Shown here one piece after another: positions 32,639 through 43,760 of a DNA stretch of 64,000 nt. The notes beneath the pieces were generated by a model that had not been told where the DNA came from, made no database searches, and saw nothing but the letters and a program-made list of their open reading frames with translations. Made by a program: the position numbers and the translations under genes. The first letter of the stretch is position 1. Every line of letters begins with the position of its first letter. Source of the stretch: Chimonanthus salicifolius (Eukaryota > Streptophyta > Magnoliopsida > Laurales > Calycanthaceae); assembly GCA_013350335.1 (NCBI GenBank), contig CM023538.1:53922769-53986768 (forward strand), in the 5' to 3' direction.

Positions 32639-33193
32639 GATTATGCTTTGCCCCTTAATAAATAGATAGAAACTTGATGTATAAAAATCCAAACCATTAT
32701 TCATTTTCTACCATGTTTAATCAAGTATAAAATTTATTTGATCACTGATTTTCTTCCAAGTTGAATCAGTAAAAAAAATGGATGGAATTGGTTGTAAACA
32801 TAGTTTGAAAACTCGAAATTAAGATTCGAATTGGATTAAATAATTTGATCAAATTTTTAGATTCAATTAGAAAAGATTTAGTAATAAGATTTCTAACAAA
32901 ATCCAAAGAATTGAAGTACCCAATCTATCACAATAAGTGAATATTTATAAAGTGAAATACTAGACATAGCAACCCTCAAAGCATCCCCATCTCACATCCA
33001 TGGTGCTATAGTGTATCATTGTTTTACAAGAAGAAGAATTCCCTTTTATATGTATCCTTATTTTTCTAGGAAATGATCTCCTAACTAATTTTGCTGTGTA
33101 TGTAAAATTTGGGTGATACGTATTGATAAGGTCAAGAATGATACATATGGTCACGTTTGTACATGCATAAGATGGAACATAAAGTCTCTTTAG
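32639..33193. other. No gene recognised
   Basis: Nothing beyond AT-rich sequence. Confidence 0.35.
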
Positions 33194-33343
33194 TCCACAT
33201 GAGTGTAGCTCAATTGGTAATCTCCCACTTCAGGTTCTAGCCCCCATGACTTCACCTGGTGTGCCCAAAGGACAGTGGGTATCACTCATGTGAATTTTAC
33301 GTTGGGTTTCTTGCAGTTTTCCACACGTAAATTCAAAAAAAAA
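33194..33343 (+). mobile_element. SINE family A copy
   Basis: CACATGAGTGTAGCTCAATTGG (A box), AGGTTCTAGCCCCCATGAC (B box region), GGACAGTGGGTATCACTC, ATTTTACGTTGGGTTTC, CCACACGTAAATTC and an A-run. Confidence 0.8.
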
Positions 33344-34949
33344 TACAGTATATTTAATAACTATATGGTATCAGCATGTATTGATCAATACAGTTTAGTA
33401 TTAGGTTTTAACAAAAAAAAAAAAATGGAAAAATTGTCAGTCTGACCATTTTTCAGTTTGAATTTTGATTGAGTATGATTTTAAGAAGGTTTAAAAATAA
33501 GTTCTTCTTGTGTGAAAGATATTTGTTTATTCTAAGCTCATTTTCTTTTAGATTTGTCAACTTTGAGTTATTTTATCAAATTTCATTTGAATTTTTGCTT
33601 TAACATAATCTCGTTTTTTGAGTTTTTTGTGAAAATAAATTTAATGAAATAATATTGAGGGTTCATGGAATTGAATGAATATATCTTGATGTGATTAATA
33701 TATTTTGTATGGTGTTTGTATTTTTCTTTTTTGTTTTTTTAATATTTTCATAAAATTAAGATTTTTTTTACCGAAAAAATTCATGAATTATAATAGAAGA
33801 TGTATGCCACTGTGAGGCATTGGAGAACATGAATTTCATATCAACTGTTTCCTTATATTGGTTTTTTATTTTCTAAATTTTTTTGACATTTTCAATTGTT
33901 TAGAAATTAGGACATATTTTATGCTTATAAAATTTTTGACTCTCAAAGGTCTAATAGCCTATGAAATGGACCTTTTTTTAGGTCAAGCATCCAATAACTT
34001 GACCTAGGAATCTTCCAAAATCCCGCAAACTCCAACAGGTACCAACCCAATTCATAATAGATTTAGGACAAGCATCTCAATCTATTGAAATTGGATTCAC
34101 TCAAGTTGAACTGAACTAATATTGAGTTCGGGTTGGATTTTACAAATTCTAATCCACCAACCTAATCCAATAACTTATGAATAAACCCAACAAGGCAACT
34201 CACAAAAATAAATGAGTTGAATATCTTGACTCATTTAATACATTAACTAAGGGAACTCGAACCAATCAAATAAATAAATGGGGTTTAGATTAAAGATTTA
34301 AAATAAATGAGTCAATCGTTCAAGTCCAAAACCAACTTAACCTGATCAATTGCCTTTTCATGGCATTTTCATCATTTCATGTGCATATTTTGGACTTGAG
34401 TTGTTCGGCTCATATTTATTTTGGTTGGTCCATTACATGGACCCATCATTTAAAAGGCCCATAAAAGGATGGCACGTGGATGAGTTGGGCTGGTTGTGAC
34501 TTGTGATAGATTAGTGGGCCCTCTTTTTTGTATGTGTACAAGTGGGCTTGGATCTATATGGACAGACTAATATTAATTTGTCATTATCGTATCGGGGGAC
34601 CCACTATATGAAGGTTTATTCATATGCCTAATCTATTGCTTGTTTATATCTTTCTCACAGAAGGACCCTACATCGTGCCCATTGTTTATTGAGTTAAATA
34701 TGTTAAAAAGGTGCTCATATGAATAATTTTAGATTTTGGAAATTTTCATATAAAAGGCCATTAAAAATAAAACCTACATGAGTTTGCTATCTATTAAAAT
34801 CTCAATGAGTTAAAAAAAAACCCAAAATATAAGAAAAAAGAAAAGAAAATGTATAGCTATATACTTTGAGCAATGATACATACATTTACAGTTACACTTT
34901 AATTTGTTTGCATGGTTAGATGTTCTCTTCTACCTTTCTTAGATTAATG
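33344..34949. other. Gene-free AT-rich stretch
   Basis: Contains old repeat sequence at about 33355-33620 and 34080-34350. No frame or RNA gene recognised. Confidence 0.35.
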
Positions 34950-35072
34950 TGTTCAGGTCCTCTTAGAGCATCCGACTAATTCTTGGGACATGTAAAAATT
35001 TTCCTAACCACACATGCAAGTAACTCTAAAGAAAGTGATTCTTTAGACTAGAGTGAGAATGGAACTCAAGAA
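34950..35072 (-). mobile_element. SINE family B copy
   Basis: On +: GTTCAGGTCCTCTTAGAGCA, CCGACTAATTCTTGGGACAT, CACACATGCAAGTAACTC, AGTGATTCTTTAGACTAGAG. Confidence 0.7.
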
Positions 35073-35408
35073 TTTGACTTCTTGACATTCTCCTCCACCT
35101 TGTTTCTCATTTCCCACCTTCCACACTATTTTGACCCATCTCAACCAAAATTTCAGCTCAATTTTTTCTATATTTTAATTAAATTTGTAAATTAGTGAAT
35201 TGATTGGTAATACCCAAAGTTTAGCAAAAAATTGTCCATGGGAGAATAAAATATCATGATTAGTCAAAGTTTTAATCTTAGAGGTATGGACTACCTTTTA
35301 AAGACAATAATAGATGAAAATTGCTCAAATTAATGAAATCTCGTCTCAACTTCTCTTTTGGAATCACGTTCTGGCCTTTCCAGCCATCTTAGAAATAGGT
35401 ATCCCTAC

Positions 35409-35571
35409 TATTAGCACATATGCCAAATCAAACGATTGACCTTCCTCTTTGGAATATTTCCTCTCTCTAATCAAGAATGATTCATGTAATTATTTCTTGC
35501 CTCCATTAGAGAGGTTTGTAACACCATATATACATATGCTAATGGAATAGAATGTATGCAATTATTCTACA
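35409..35571 (+). repeat. 5' LTR of the copia element
   Basis: 163 bp, TATTAGCAC...TTCTACA, matching 40569-40739 closely. It lacks the short GGGATTGCAATTT-containing insertion of the 3' copy. Confidence 0.9.
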
Positions 35572-35585
35572 TGATTCAGAGCCAG
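35570..35585 (+). other. Degraded primer binding site
   Basis: CATGATTCAGAGCCAG follows the 5' LTR and resembles the initiator-Met site TGGTATCAGAGCC with changes. Confidence 0.5.
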
Positions 35586-36493
35586 AGAATCCTCTGACCA
35601 ATTTTTTTTTTCTTTTTCCTCTCGTCCCTCACACTCTTCTACCATCGGCGCACTGTTCACGATCTGCATCTCTGCCTTCCGCTGCCGACACTGCCTCTTA
35701 CTAGTGCTTCGTTCCGGCGTTATTCTCGCACGATTTTCTTATTCTCTACTGATCTGTCGGCTCAGATCTCTACACGGCCGTCCCTGATCTTCCTCTTCTC
35801 TGGTGTGTTTTTCGCCTCAGATCTGTTCTCCTTAGCAAGGCAGATCTCGCAGGCTACTCTGCTGCTGTTTCGCCTATGCTTTCGCCACGATCGACTCTCC
35901 CGAGACAGCTCTCTGTTCGCCGTTCCTCTTCTCTGTGCAACCTGCAACTCCGGCCGTTCCCTTCTGGCAACGAACCAAATCAGAAATCCAGATCTCGTTT
36001 GAAGACTTCACCATCGCAGCTCTCATTAGATCGCTGCAATTGGTTTCTATCTGATCTGCTTCAAGATCGCATTGACGGCAGTGCACACATCACTCTCATC
36101 TCTGCCCACCGATTAGATTCTTCGCCGCCGTCCTGCATTCTTCTCCTAGGCTACTTCTTTCGGTTCGATCCCTCCAATCGCTTGAGCTCAGTTTCGTCGG
36201 ACCCTCTCCGGCCACGGCCTCTTCCATCCGCTCTCCGCTCAGCGTGCACAGATATCGATCCCTCTCTGTAGGTGTTTCTATCTGCCGCTACCACTAGCCT
36301 CTGCCGGCGCCGATCACAGCTGCATATGCCTCTCCCTACTACCTCCTTCTTCAGCCAAGCACAACGCCGGGCCTCTGCTCTCCCCTGATCTGCTCAGCCG
36401 CTTGCCATTGATCCCTACCACTCACCAGACGTAACAACCCAAAAAAAAAAAGGGAAACAATCACAGCAACGTATTTTTGTACCTACTACTTGG
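35586..36493 (+). other. Leader of the copia element
   Basis: About 900 bp of C/T-rich, comparatively GC-rich sequence between primer site and gag start. Open frames on both strands here do not resemble proteins. Confidence 0.6.
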
Positions 36494-37416
36494 ATGGCTT
36501 CCTCCTCAACCTCTCTTATGGGCCCTATTACCATTCCCAAATTCTCCAGTTTTATCTCCATCAAACTCACAGAGACTAACTACCTTCTTTGGCAGACTCA
36601 AATTAAACCGTTCCTCATTAGTCAACAATTTTGGCGCTTATTGAAGGCACATACTCATGTCCCCCTCCCTCTCTTCCCTCTGTTGACCCCACCAAAATTA
36701 CTCCCAATCCTGCCTACACCGCTTGGGTCAAGATGGATCAAAATCTAGTTGGCATTATCATTGCCACTCTCTCCGAGCCATTACTTACTCAGGTTGTTAG
36801 CCTATCCACCTCATGTGAGATTTGGGACTGCCTCCAACGCAACTTCTCGCAACGATCTCTCGCCAATGCAACTCATTTGCGGATTCAAGTGGTGTCTATC
36901 TCCAAAGGCACCAAATCTGTCTCTGAATATTTGCAAAATGCAAAATCTCTTGCCGATGCTCTTGCAACTATTCATCAGCCTGTCTCTAACAACGATCTTG
37001 TTACATCGGTGCTTCGGGGACTTGAACCTGACTGCTTCATGTTGTACACTGCCATCCTCAACACTCCACCTCTTCCGGTCTTCACCGATCTTCGTGTTCA
37101 CCTGCTTCTCTTTGAGTCATAGCTTGCTACTCTCGCTTTGAGTGCTACACAAGACAACTCTGTAGGAGTCCACTCCACTGCGTTTCTCTCCTCTCGTGGG
37201 TGTGGGAACTCTTATCGAGGAGGACGCGGTCGTCGTGGAGGACGATCTGATTCTTATTTCAACCCAAATGGTCGAGGAGACCATGGAAATCGCAGTCGGG
37301 GACAAGCTACTACTTCTCATGGTATTCTTGGTCATCAACCTTCCTTTATTATACAATGTCAACTGTGTTTCAAGATTGGACATACAACAACCTCCTGCTA
37401 TCAACTTCAACGCTAG
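36494..37416 (+). pseudogene. copia gag (frameshifted)
   Basis: The gag protein forms the particle and binds RNA. ATG at 36494 opens a frame with TETNYLLWQTQIKPFL, typical of copia gag. Around 36625-36635 the match moves to the next frame and continues through the UBN2-like region (AYTAWVKMDQNLVG, CEIWDCLQRNF, SVSEYLQNAKSLADAL, LVTSVLRGLEPD). A stop lies at 37120-37122. A Gly/Arg-rich segment and a zinc knuckle follow, CQLCFKIGHTTTSC, with the standard C-X2-C-X4-H-X4-C spacing. The broken frame means no full-length gag is made. Confidence 0.85.
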
Positions 37417-38829
37417 GGCTTTTGTACTAATGAAAACCTTCCGTCTGTTTTTGTAGGGATGTAGGTTGCACAACCGTTTGACCCAAATTAGTACCCTGAC
37501 ACTGGAACCACCCATTATATGATTGATGATGCCCATTCCTTGCGTTCTAAGTTTGACTACAAGGGTAATGATACTGTCCTTCTGGGTAACGGTGATTCTC
37601 TTCCTATTGCGCACAGTGGTACTTTGTCTTTATCATCTGGGTCTTTGACTTTTCGTCTTTCTACTGTGCTTCATGTTCCTTACAAGCATAAAAATTTGCT
37701 CTCTATTGCTCAGTTTACTCGTGATAGCTCTGCCAATTTTCATTTCTACCCATGGGGTTTTACAATTCGTGACTTACAGACTAGTGCTATTTTATTTCAG
37801 GGCCGATGTGAAGCAGGCCTCTACCCCATCAAGCCAACTGTTTCCTCCAAACAAGTATTCCTCGCCTCTTGCTCCTCACCATCACAATGGCATCAGCATC
37901 TTGGACATCTTTTTCCTCATGTGCTTCGAGTCTTAGCTCACAATAAATGTTTAGGACCTTCTTTTAAATTTTTTCGCACTCCTTTTTGTTGTCTTGTGCT
38001 ACGGGCAAGTCTACGCGACTGCCTTTTTCAGTTCATAATAAATGTGCTCCAGCAACTTTTTATTTAGTTCATTCCGATGTGTGGATGTTCCCTGTTTTAT
38101 TTGTTTATGGATTTCGTTATTATGTTTTATTTACCAATAATTTTTCTCGCTACTTTGCATTTATCTTATGAAATATAAATTGGAGGTCTTTCTTCATTTT
38201 CAAACTTTTCTCACTTATGTCGAAAATCATTTTCAAACTACTTTCAAATACTTTCAAAGTGATGGTGGTCGGGAATATGATAATCGTCTCTTTCATAATT
38301 TGTATGTGCAAAAGGGAATTACTCACCATCTCTCATGTCCTTATATCCCGCAACAAAATGGTCTTGCTGAACGCAAACATCGCCATTTGTCAGAAATGGG
38401 CCGCACCCTCCTTATTACTTCCAAACTCCCCTTTACCTTATGGGTCGCCCTCCGACCTCTCTCTTGCATTGGTCTTCACTCTTTCAAAAACTCTTTGGCA
38501 CTAAACCCAACTATGTGTCCCTTCGCACTTTTGAATGTGAGTGCTATCCCTATCTTGGTGATTATACTACTAACAAGCTTCAACCTGTATCAGTTGAATG
38601 TGTTTTTCTTGGTTACAGTTCTCGGCACAAGGGCTACCGATGTCTACATCCTTCTACTCGCATAGTCTACATCTCACGACATGCTTGTTCAATGAAGCTG
38701 TTTTTCCTTATGTATTACCCACAGACAGGTCTTCCTCTGCTTCCGACAGGGTCTCATTCCGGTTCTCTCCACGACCTCATCATTAGCAGCTGCTCCATCT
38801 TCTATGCTTGCTCCTCCTTCCGCACCTGA
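37417..38829 (+). pseudogene. copia protease and integrase region (broken)
   Basis: The protease motif appears as YPDTGTTHYM, close to the family's D-S/T-G-A pattern, followed by LGNGDSLPI and VLHVPYKHKNLLS. The integrase N-terminal zinc-finger region (WHQHLGH) is followed by a frame change. The catalytic core keeps SDVW, SDGGREYDN and NGLAERKHR, which supply the D, D and E positions. LITSKLPFTLWV and, in another frame, FECECYPYLGDYTTNKLQP and FLGYSSRHKGYRC complete the C-terminal part. At least three frame changes and several stops make it inactive. Confidence 0.85.
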
Positions 38830-38910
38830 CTTGCCATCATCTCAGTCAGCGCTGGAGTTACCATCTTCTCTACCGCCATCTCCACCGTCAGTGTTGGATC
38901 ACCATCCACT

Positions 38911-39555
38911 ATGGTCAATGCTCATCCCATGGTCACACGTGCAAAAGATGGAATCTCCAAGACCAAAAAGATGGCTGACTTCATCAGTCAACATCCTGTT
39001 CCACAAGCCTTCGCCTCTCTGGTTTCTTCAAATTTTGAGCCCACCTGCTACACCCAGGCTGTCCAATCTACAGAATGGCGTCACGCTATAACTGACGAAT
39101 TCAAGGCCCTCCTTCGGCAACACACTTGGTCGCTTGTTCCACCTCCTCCTCGTGCTAACACTATCGGCTGTAAATGGGTGTTTAAGATTAAAATTCGCTC
39201 TGATGATAGTATTGAGTGCTACAAAGCATGTCTTGTTGCCAAAAGCTTTCATCAGCAGCTTGACATTGACTATGATGAGACATTCAGTCTTGTCGTCAAT
39301 CCTGTTACTATACGTCTTGTTCTCAGCCTCGCCGTCACCTATGCTTGGTTTATTCATCAACTGGATTTCAAGAATGCCTTTCTTCACGATAATCTCACTG
39401 AGGAGGTCTATATGACTCAGCCACCTGGTTTTATTGATCCTTGTCGTCCTACTCATATATGCAAGCTACACAAGGCTATCTATGGCTCCGTGAGCTTGGT
39501 TCCAACGATTCAGCACCTTCCTCATCTCCTATGGTTTCCTTCAAAGCAAAGCTAA
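38911..39555 (+). pseudogene. copia reverse transcriptase, N-terminal part
   Basis: One open frame has MVTRAKDGI, the usual linker before copia reverse transcriptase, then CKWVFKIKIRSD, DYDETFSLVV, LDFKNAFLHDNL and MTQPPGFID, ending CKLHKAIYG. The region normally encoding LKQAPRAW-like sequence is deleted and the frame changes. Confidence 0.88.
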
Positions 39556-39562
39556 CAGCTCT

Positions 39563-40560
39563 ATGTTTGTATTTCGACGGGACTCTAACCTTATGATCCT
39601 TCTACTGTATGTTGACGATATTGTTCTCACTGGCAACGATTCATCCCTCCTTCAATCCTTCACTCGTCACCTCGGCACTGAATTCGAGATAAATGATCTT
39701 AGTAATCTTCATTATTTTTGGGGCCTTGAAGTGACACCTCTCTCTCAGGGATTACATTTGTCCCAAAATGAGTATACACTTGATCTACTTCGTCGAGGAA
39801 ATCTTCATGAATCTAAACCTTGCTCTACACCTGTCGCTGCCAAGAAACAGTTATCTTCCACTGATGGTGATTTGCTTTCTGATCCTACTGAGTATCATCA
39901 ACTCGTCGGTACTTTTCAATATCTCACACTCACTCGACCCGACATTGCTTATTCCGTTCATTTAGCATCGCAGTTCATGAGTCAGCCTCGCGTGTCATAC
40001 CTTGAGGCTGTTAAACGAATCCTGCGATACCTAAAAGGTTCCCTTGTTCGAGGTTTGTTTCTCACACGTGCACAACAGCCCCTACACCTCATTGCCTACT
40101 CTGATATTGACTGAGTTGATTTTCCTGACAGTCGTCGTTCCACTACGGGTTACTGCATCTTCCTCAGTTCAAATTTAGTTTTTTGATGTGCTAAGAAACA
40201 ACCGACTATTTCTAGCTCTAGCTCGGAAGCTGAATATAGAGCGCTTGCATATGCATGTGCTGACACAGTCTGGATTCATCACCTCTTACGAGAGCTTCAA
40301 TTTCGTCTCTCTTCTTCGACACTGCTTTTTTGTGACAATCTCAGTGCCACTTATATGTCCGCGAACCCAGTCTTCCATGCGTGGACTAAACATATTGAAT
40401 TGGATTATCATTTTGTTCGTGAATGTGTTGCTATCGGCTCTCATCACATCCAATTTGTGCCCTCTAAAGATCAACTTGCTGACATCTTTACTAAGGGCTT
40501 CCCAAGCAGCAGTTTTCTGTTAGTAGTGCCAAACTCATCCACTTACCACCGTCGAGTTTG
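39563..40560 (+). pseudogene. copia reverse transcriptase C-terminal part and RNase H
   Basis: The catalytic YVDD is intact at 39608-39619, followed by DLSNLHYFWGLEV, GTFQYLTLTRPDIAYSV and ILRYLKG. RNase H follows with [28 protein letters not shown] and QLADIFTKG. Stops occur where the family has a Trp-containing DWAG-like motif (40112-40114) and near 40184. Confidence 0.88.
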
Positions 40561-40568
40561 CGGGAGAG
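40556..40568 (+). other. Polypurine tract of the copia element
   Basis: Gly/Ala-rich purines (GCGGGAGAG) directly before the 3' LTR start TATTAG. Confidence 0.7.
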
Positions 40569-40739
40569 TATTAGCACACATGCCAAATCAAACGATTGAC
40601 CTTCCTCTTTGGAATATTTCCTCTCCCTACTAAAGGGATTGCAATTTATTCATGTAATTATTTCTTGCCTCCATTAGAGAGGTTTGTAACACCATATATA
40701 CAGATGCTAATGGAATAGAAAGAATACAATTATTCTATA
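40569..40739 (+). repeat. 3' LTR of the copia element
   Basis: 171 bp, TATTAGCAC...TTCTATA, followed by the CCTAC target duplication. Confidence 0.9.
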
Positions 40740-40895
40740 CCTACAATTATATTCTCCATTTCCTCCCTTACTTCAAACCATCTCTCAAATCTTTCAATCT
40801 TGACGATCCCCATCTGAGTAGCCAACTTCATGTTCTTCGGGCCTGTAGAACCTTGAGATTTGCTTATATTTACTCTAGAAAGTCACGTCTCTTCG

Positions 40896-41121
40896 TGTGA
40901 TACCCTGCCGATGTGGGAGTCCCACATCGGTGGAGGAGGAAAAAGTAGAGAGGGGTTTTAAGAGGCCAGCCCCTCTTGACTTCATGTGACGCGTTTTGGG
41001 CCGGCCATGTGGGCCCGGGCCCAAATACAAAATCGTGCGGGTTCGAGCTATGTACGAGGCCCAAAGCGGACAGTATCACATTGAGTCAAGCCCTAAGCCC
41101 TGTGTTCGGGTCGAGTCAACA
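40896..41121 (+). repeat. TRIM left LTR
   Basis: 226 bp. It includes CCGATGTGGGA and its inverted complement one base apart (40908-40930), and a Pol III B-box-like GGGTTCGAGC at about 41039-41048. Confidence 0.85.
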
Positions 41122-41196
41122 CTCAGACTGTGTTGGCCTTCCTCCTTCCCTGATGTTGTCGAGCCGGGGGCGGCTCAAGGCTTTAGGGGAGGTGAT

Positions 41197-41424
41197 TGTG
41201 ATACCTTGCCGATGTGGCAGTCCCACATCGGTGGAGGAGGCAAAAGTAGAGAGGGATTTTAAGAGGCCAACCCCTCTTGACTTCATGTGACGTGTTTTGG
41301 GTCGAGCCATGTGGGCCCGGCCCAAATGCAAAACCGTACCGGTTTGAGCTGTGTGAGAGTCCCAAAGCGGATAATATCACACTGAGTCAACCCCTAAGCC
41401 CTATGTTTGGGTCGGGTCGTTACA
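41197..41424 (+). repeat. TRIM right LTR
   Basis: 228 bp, aligning to the left LTR throughout with scattered substitutions. The palindrome has one mismatch, and the B-box-like motif reads GGTTTGAGC. Confidence 0.85.
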
Positions 41425-42071
41425 CTTCGCGAACATCCACACTAGATTGGAGATTTACCCTATTCACAAAAGTATTATTTTAGATCTTCAAAACTAGACT
41501 TTGTTTCGTTAGTGATACCCACATGGGTAGCTGAGTTGTTTCAAGTTCAAGATTAGACTAGAGGTTTTGGGTTCAACTCCTTTCGGGCTTACCTGATACA
41601 CGAAACTTGTGGGTGGTTTATATAGAAAGTCAAGAGATCGATTTCAAACAATGGGTCTTTTTCTCCACATCTTTCATATGTGGGAGACCTCTTTTTTTAT
41701 ATATTTTCAGTCGGTACATGGTTGGAAAATATTCTAAAATTACAACAGAGAAATCCCTTGAAGATAGAAGTTATCAACGTGTGTAATCCCTCTTTAGTGT
41801 TGTGTCGTGTATGTTAATCCCTTGCTTAATCCTGCCTTGTGTAATCCCTCTTCAATGCCGTGTATGTCTGGCTGAACACTGTTGTGCAAGTCTGGCTGCC
41901 ATGTGTAATCTTTTTTTTTTTTCAGGTCTAGCTCTTGTGTGTAGTCCTTCTTCTCACCTTATTTTGTTGAAGGTAAATCAATACTTTCGTGTATCCATGA
42001 GATTTGTTGCACCTCCAATATGGGATGCGGATATACATATTATCTAAAAAAAGTTTAAATGTCATGATTCT
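41425..42071 (+). other. No gene; SINE-like head at about 41518-41610
   Basis: CACATGGGTAGCTGAGTTG and GGGTTCAACTCC resemble the A and B boxes of a tRNA-derived SINE. The body does not match families A or B closely. The rest is unassigned and precedes a copia fragment. Confidence 0.35.
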
Positions 42072-42569
42072 AGCAGTCTTCATCTGCAGGGCTATTGTGA
42101 TTCAGATTGGGCTGGTTGTCCAACAACTCGGCGATCCACTACTGGTTATTGCACTTTTCTCGGTTCAAACATCATTTCATAGAAAACCAAGAAGCAGGAT
42201 ACAATTTCTCGCTCCTCCGCTGAGGCCGAATATTGTGCAATGGCTACCTTGACATGTGAACTTCAATAGTTGAGGTACTTGCTCAATGATCTTGGTATTC
42301 CTCATCCTTCTCCCATCAGAATATTTTGTGACAACCAAACAGCCTTACACATTGCCCACAACCCCGTTTTCCATGAACGAACAAAAGAAATTGAGCTTGA
42401 TTGTCATTTCGTTTCGAAGAAGATCCAGTCTGGGTTACTCATTCCTCGTCACATTCCTTCTTCTCATCAACTTACTGATGTCTTCACCAAGTTGTTGGGT
42501 AAATACGCATTTTATATCTGATTCGCAAGCTGGGCGTTATTCACATACACACTCCACCTTGAGGGGGAG
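42072..42569 (+). pseudogene. Second copia fragment: RNase H domain
   Basis: One frame, broken by two stops (42180 region and after TCELQ), reads [63 protein letters not shown] and [11 protein letters not shown]. These are RNase H motifs of Ty1/copia. It ends in a polypurine tract GAGGGGGAG at 42561-42569. Reverse transcriptase and everything upstream are missing. Sequence differs from the element at 35409, so it is another family. Confidence 0.88.
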
Positions 42570-42800
42570 TATTAGAGCATTTAATTTGGGGTGGCCATCC
42601 TAACACGGGCATACTTTTTTAACAGAAATGGGTTTTAGTGAACTTTCCATTTTACCCCCGATCCAGTGCACCTATTCAGTGCACCGATCCAGTGCACCGA
42701 TTTACTGGAAAATGAACTGATTTCTTTCATGTAACTTATTTCTTTTTTATCCCTTGTATATTTTCTATATAATACAAATCTTCCCTCTTCTTCGATTGAT
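42570..42800 (+). repeat. LTR of the second copia fragment, containing a MITE end
   Basis: Starts TATTAGAGCATTTAA directly after the polypurine tract. Near 42725-42780 TATTTTCTATATAATACAAA fits the LTR's downstream part. The end is not defined; no target duplication seen. Confidence 0.5.
42588..42710. mobile_element. Long-TIR MITE, partial, in the copia LTR
   Basis: GGCCATCCTAACACGGGCATA and CCATTTTACCCCC match one end of the elements at 45858 and 16286. A short tandem CAGTGCACCGATC follows (three copies). The opposite terminus was not found. Confidence 0.45.
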
Positions 42801-43033
42801 TGAGGAAGACACATCAAACCTCGTGTCTTATTTTCACATGTTCATTCCCTTGTCTCCTTTTTCTTCCACACTCTTTTTACCATTTATTTGCCTTTTCCTT
42901 TTCCCTCTTTTTATTTGTTCACACTCCTTTTGCTATAAAATAAATGCAAAAGTCAAAGAATATAGCACAACAAACAAATGGTCAAAAACAAACAAAAAGG
43001 GAAATCTCAAATGAAATTCTAAATCACATCCTA

Positions 43034-43248
43034 GGTTGTGTTTGGGTGAGGGGTAAATTTTACAATGGTCACCTGGAGTTACCCTTGACCAAAGGTTATC
43101 CTGAATATTATAAATACTCCTTATTTAAAAAGAGTTTTAAAAAATGAGAGAGAAAGAACAAAAAAGTTGATTTTTTTACCTCTACCCCTTAGTTATCAAA
43201 AAATGGTAATGAAGGGTTACCCCCTATTACCCCTATCCAAACACAGCC
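43034..43248. mobile_element. Harbinger-like MITE, complete (215 bp)
   Basis: Ends GGTTGTGTTTGGGTGAGGGG and, inverted, GGCTGTGTTTGGATAGGGG. CTA at 43031-43033 and 43249-43251 fits the 3-bp duplication of PIF/Harbinger elements. It is the compact reference copy for the expanded element at 8897. Confidence 0.75.
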
Positions 43249-43560
43249 CTAGATGTTATGCCTCTCCAATGTTTCGTAAGCTTTTATATTTACATATTTA
43301 TTTCTTTATAGATAAAAAAACCATGGATAAAAAACTATGTTGCTTTAAATTGTCAAAATCACTCTTTGATTCCTCTTTGGAACCTCATGATTGACCCTCC
43401 TGCCTAGCTTGGAGTGGACTTTGAATTACAATGATATTTTAAATAGACAAACCACTCTTTCATTCTTATTGTCCAATTGGTCAACATGTGCTCTTTATCT
43501 TTTTACAATCTTCATACTTTATGGTTGACTCTTCCTCTTATTTTTTTTTTTCTAAAGGTA
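43249..43560. other. No gene recognised
   Basis: Nothing supported. Confidence 0.35.
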
Positions 43561-43760
43561 AGGTATTCAGGTCTTTTAGGACACTTGATTAATTTTTAGA
43601 ACACTTGAATAATTCTTAAGACATGTGCAAATATCTCTATCCATACACACCGACTAACACTAGGGGGAATGACCTTTTTGTGTTGAGGGTAACTTAAACC
43701 CAAAACCTCTCTCATCTTAGATAAGATCTTGACCATGAAACTAATCCTAACGAAGTGACC
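43561..43760 (-). mobile_element. SINE family B copy with internal duplication
   Basis: On +: ATTCAGGTCTTTTAGGACAC, then TTGATTAATTTTTAGAACAC followed by a second ACTTGAATAATTCTTAAGAC, CATGTGCAAATATC, ACACACCGACTAACAC, TGACCTTTTTGTGTTGAG. The CTAATTCTT block is present twice. Confidence 0.65.

Larger units (their letters stand above)
35409..40739 (+). mobile_element. Ty1/copia retrotransposon, complete but mutated
   Basis: 5,331 bp bounded by LTRs (35409-35571 and 40569-40739) and by CCTAC target duplications at 35404-35408 and 40740-40744. Order: LTR, primer-site-like sequence, about 900-bp leader, gag, protease, integrase, reverse transcriptase, RNase H, purine-rich tract, LTR. Integrase before reverse transcriptase defines copia rather than gypsy. 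Several frameshifts and stops break the polyprotein, so it cannot supply its own proteins. LTRs begin TATTAG rather than TGTTAG. The two LTRs differ by substitutions and a small indel, so insertion is not very recent. Confidence 0.93.
40896..41424. mobile_element. TRIM retroelement, intact, with CTTCG target duplication
   Basis: 529 bp: LTR 40896-41121, 75-bp interior, LTR 41197-41424. CTTCG flanks it at 40891-40895 and 41425-41429. A purine tract AGGGGAGG precedes the second LTR by a few bases. The LTRs start TGTGATACC, carry GTCCCACATCGG, GGCCCAAA and AAAGCGGA motifs seen in plant TRIMs, and end ACA. No coding capacity. No clear primer site was seen after the first LTR. Confidence 0.88.

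Noticed and set aside
37117..37614. 165-codon frame on the - strand
   Set aside because: Antisense to the copia gag/protease region and without any recognised motif.
40896..41424. Cassandra TRIM with 5S rRNA-like sequence
   Set aside because: I could not identify the 5S A box, intermediate element and C box in order, so only a generic TRIM call is made.
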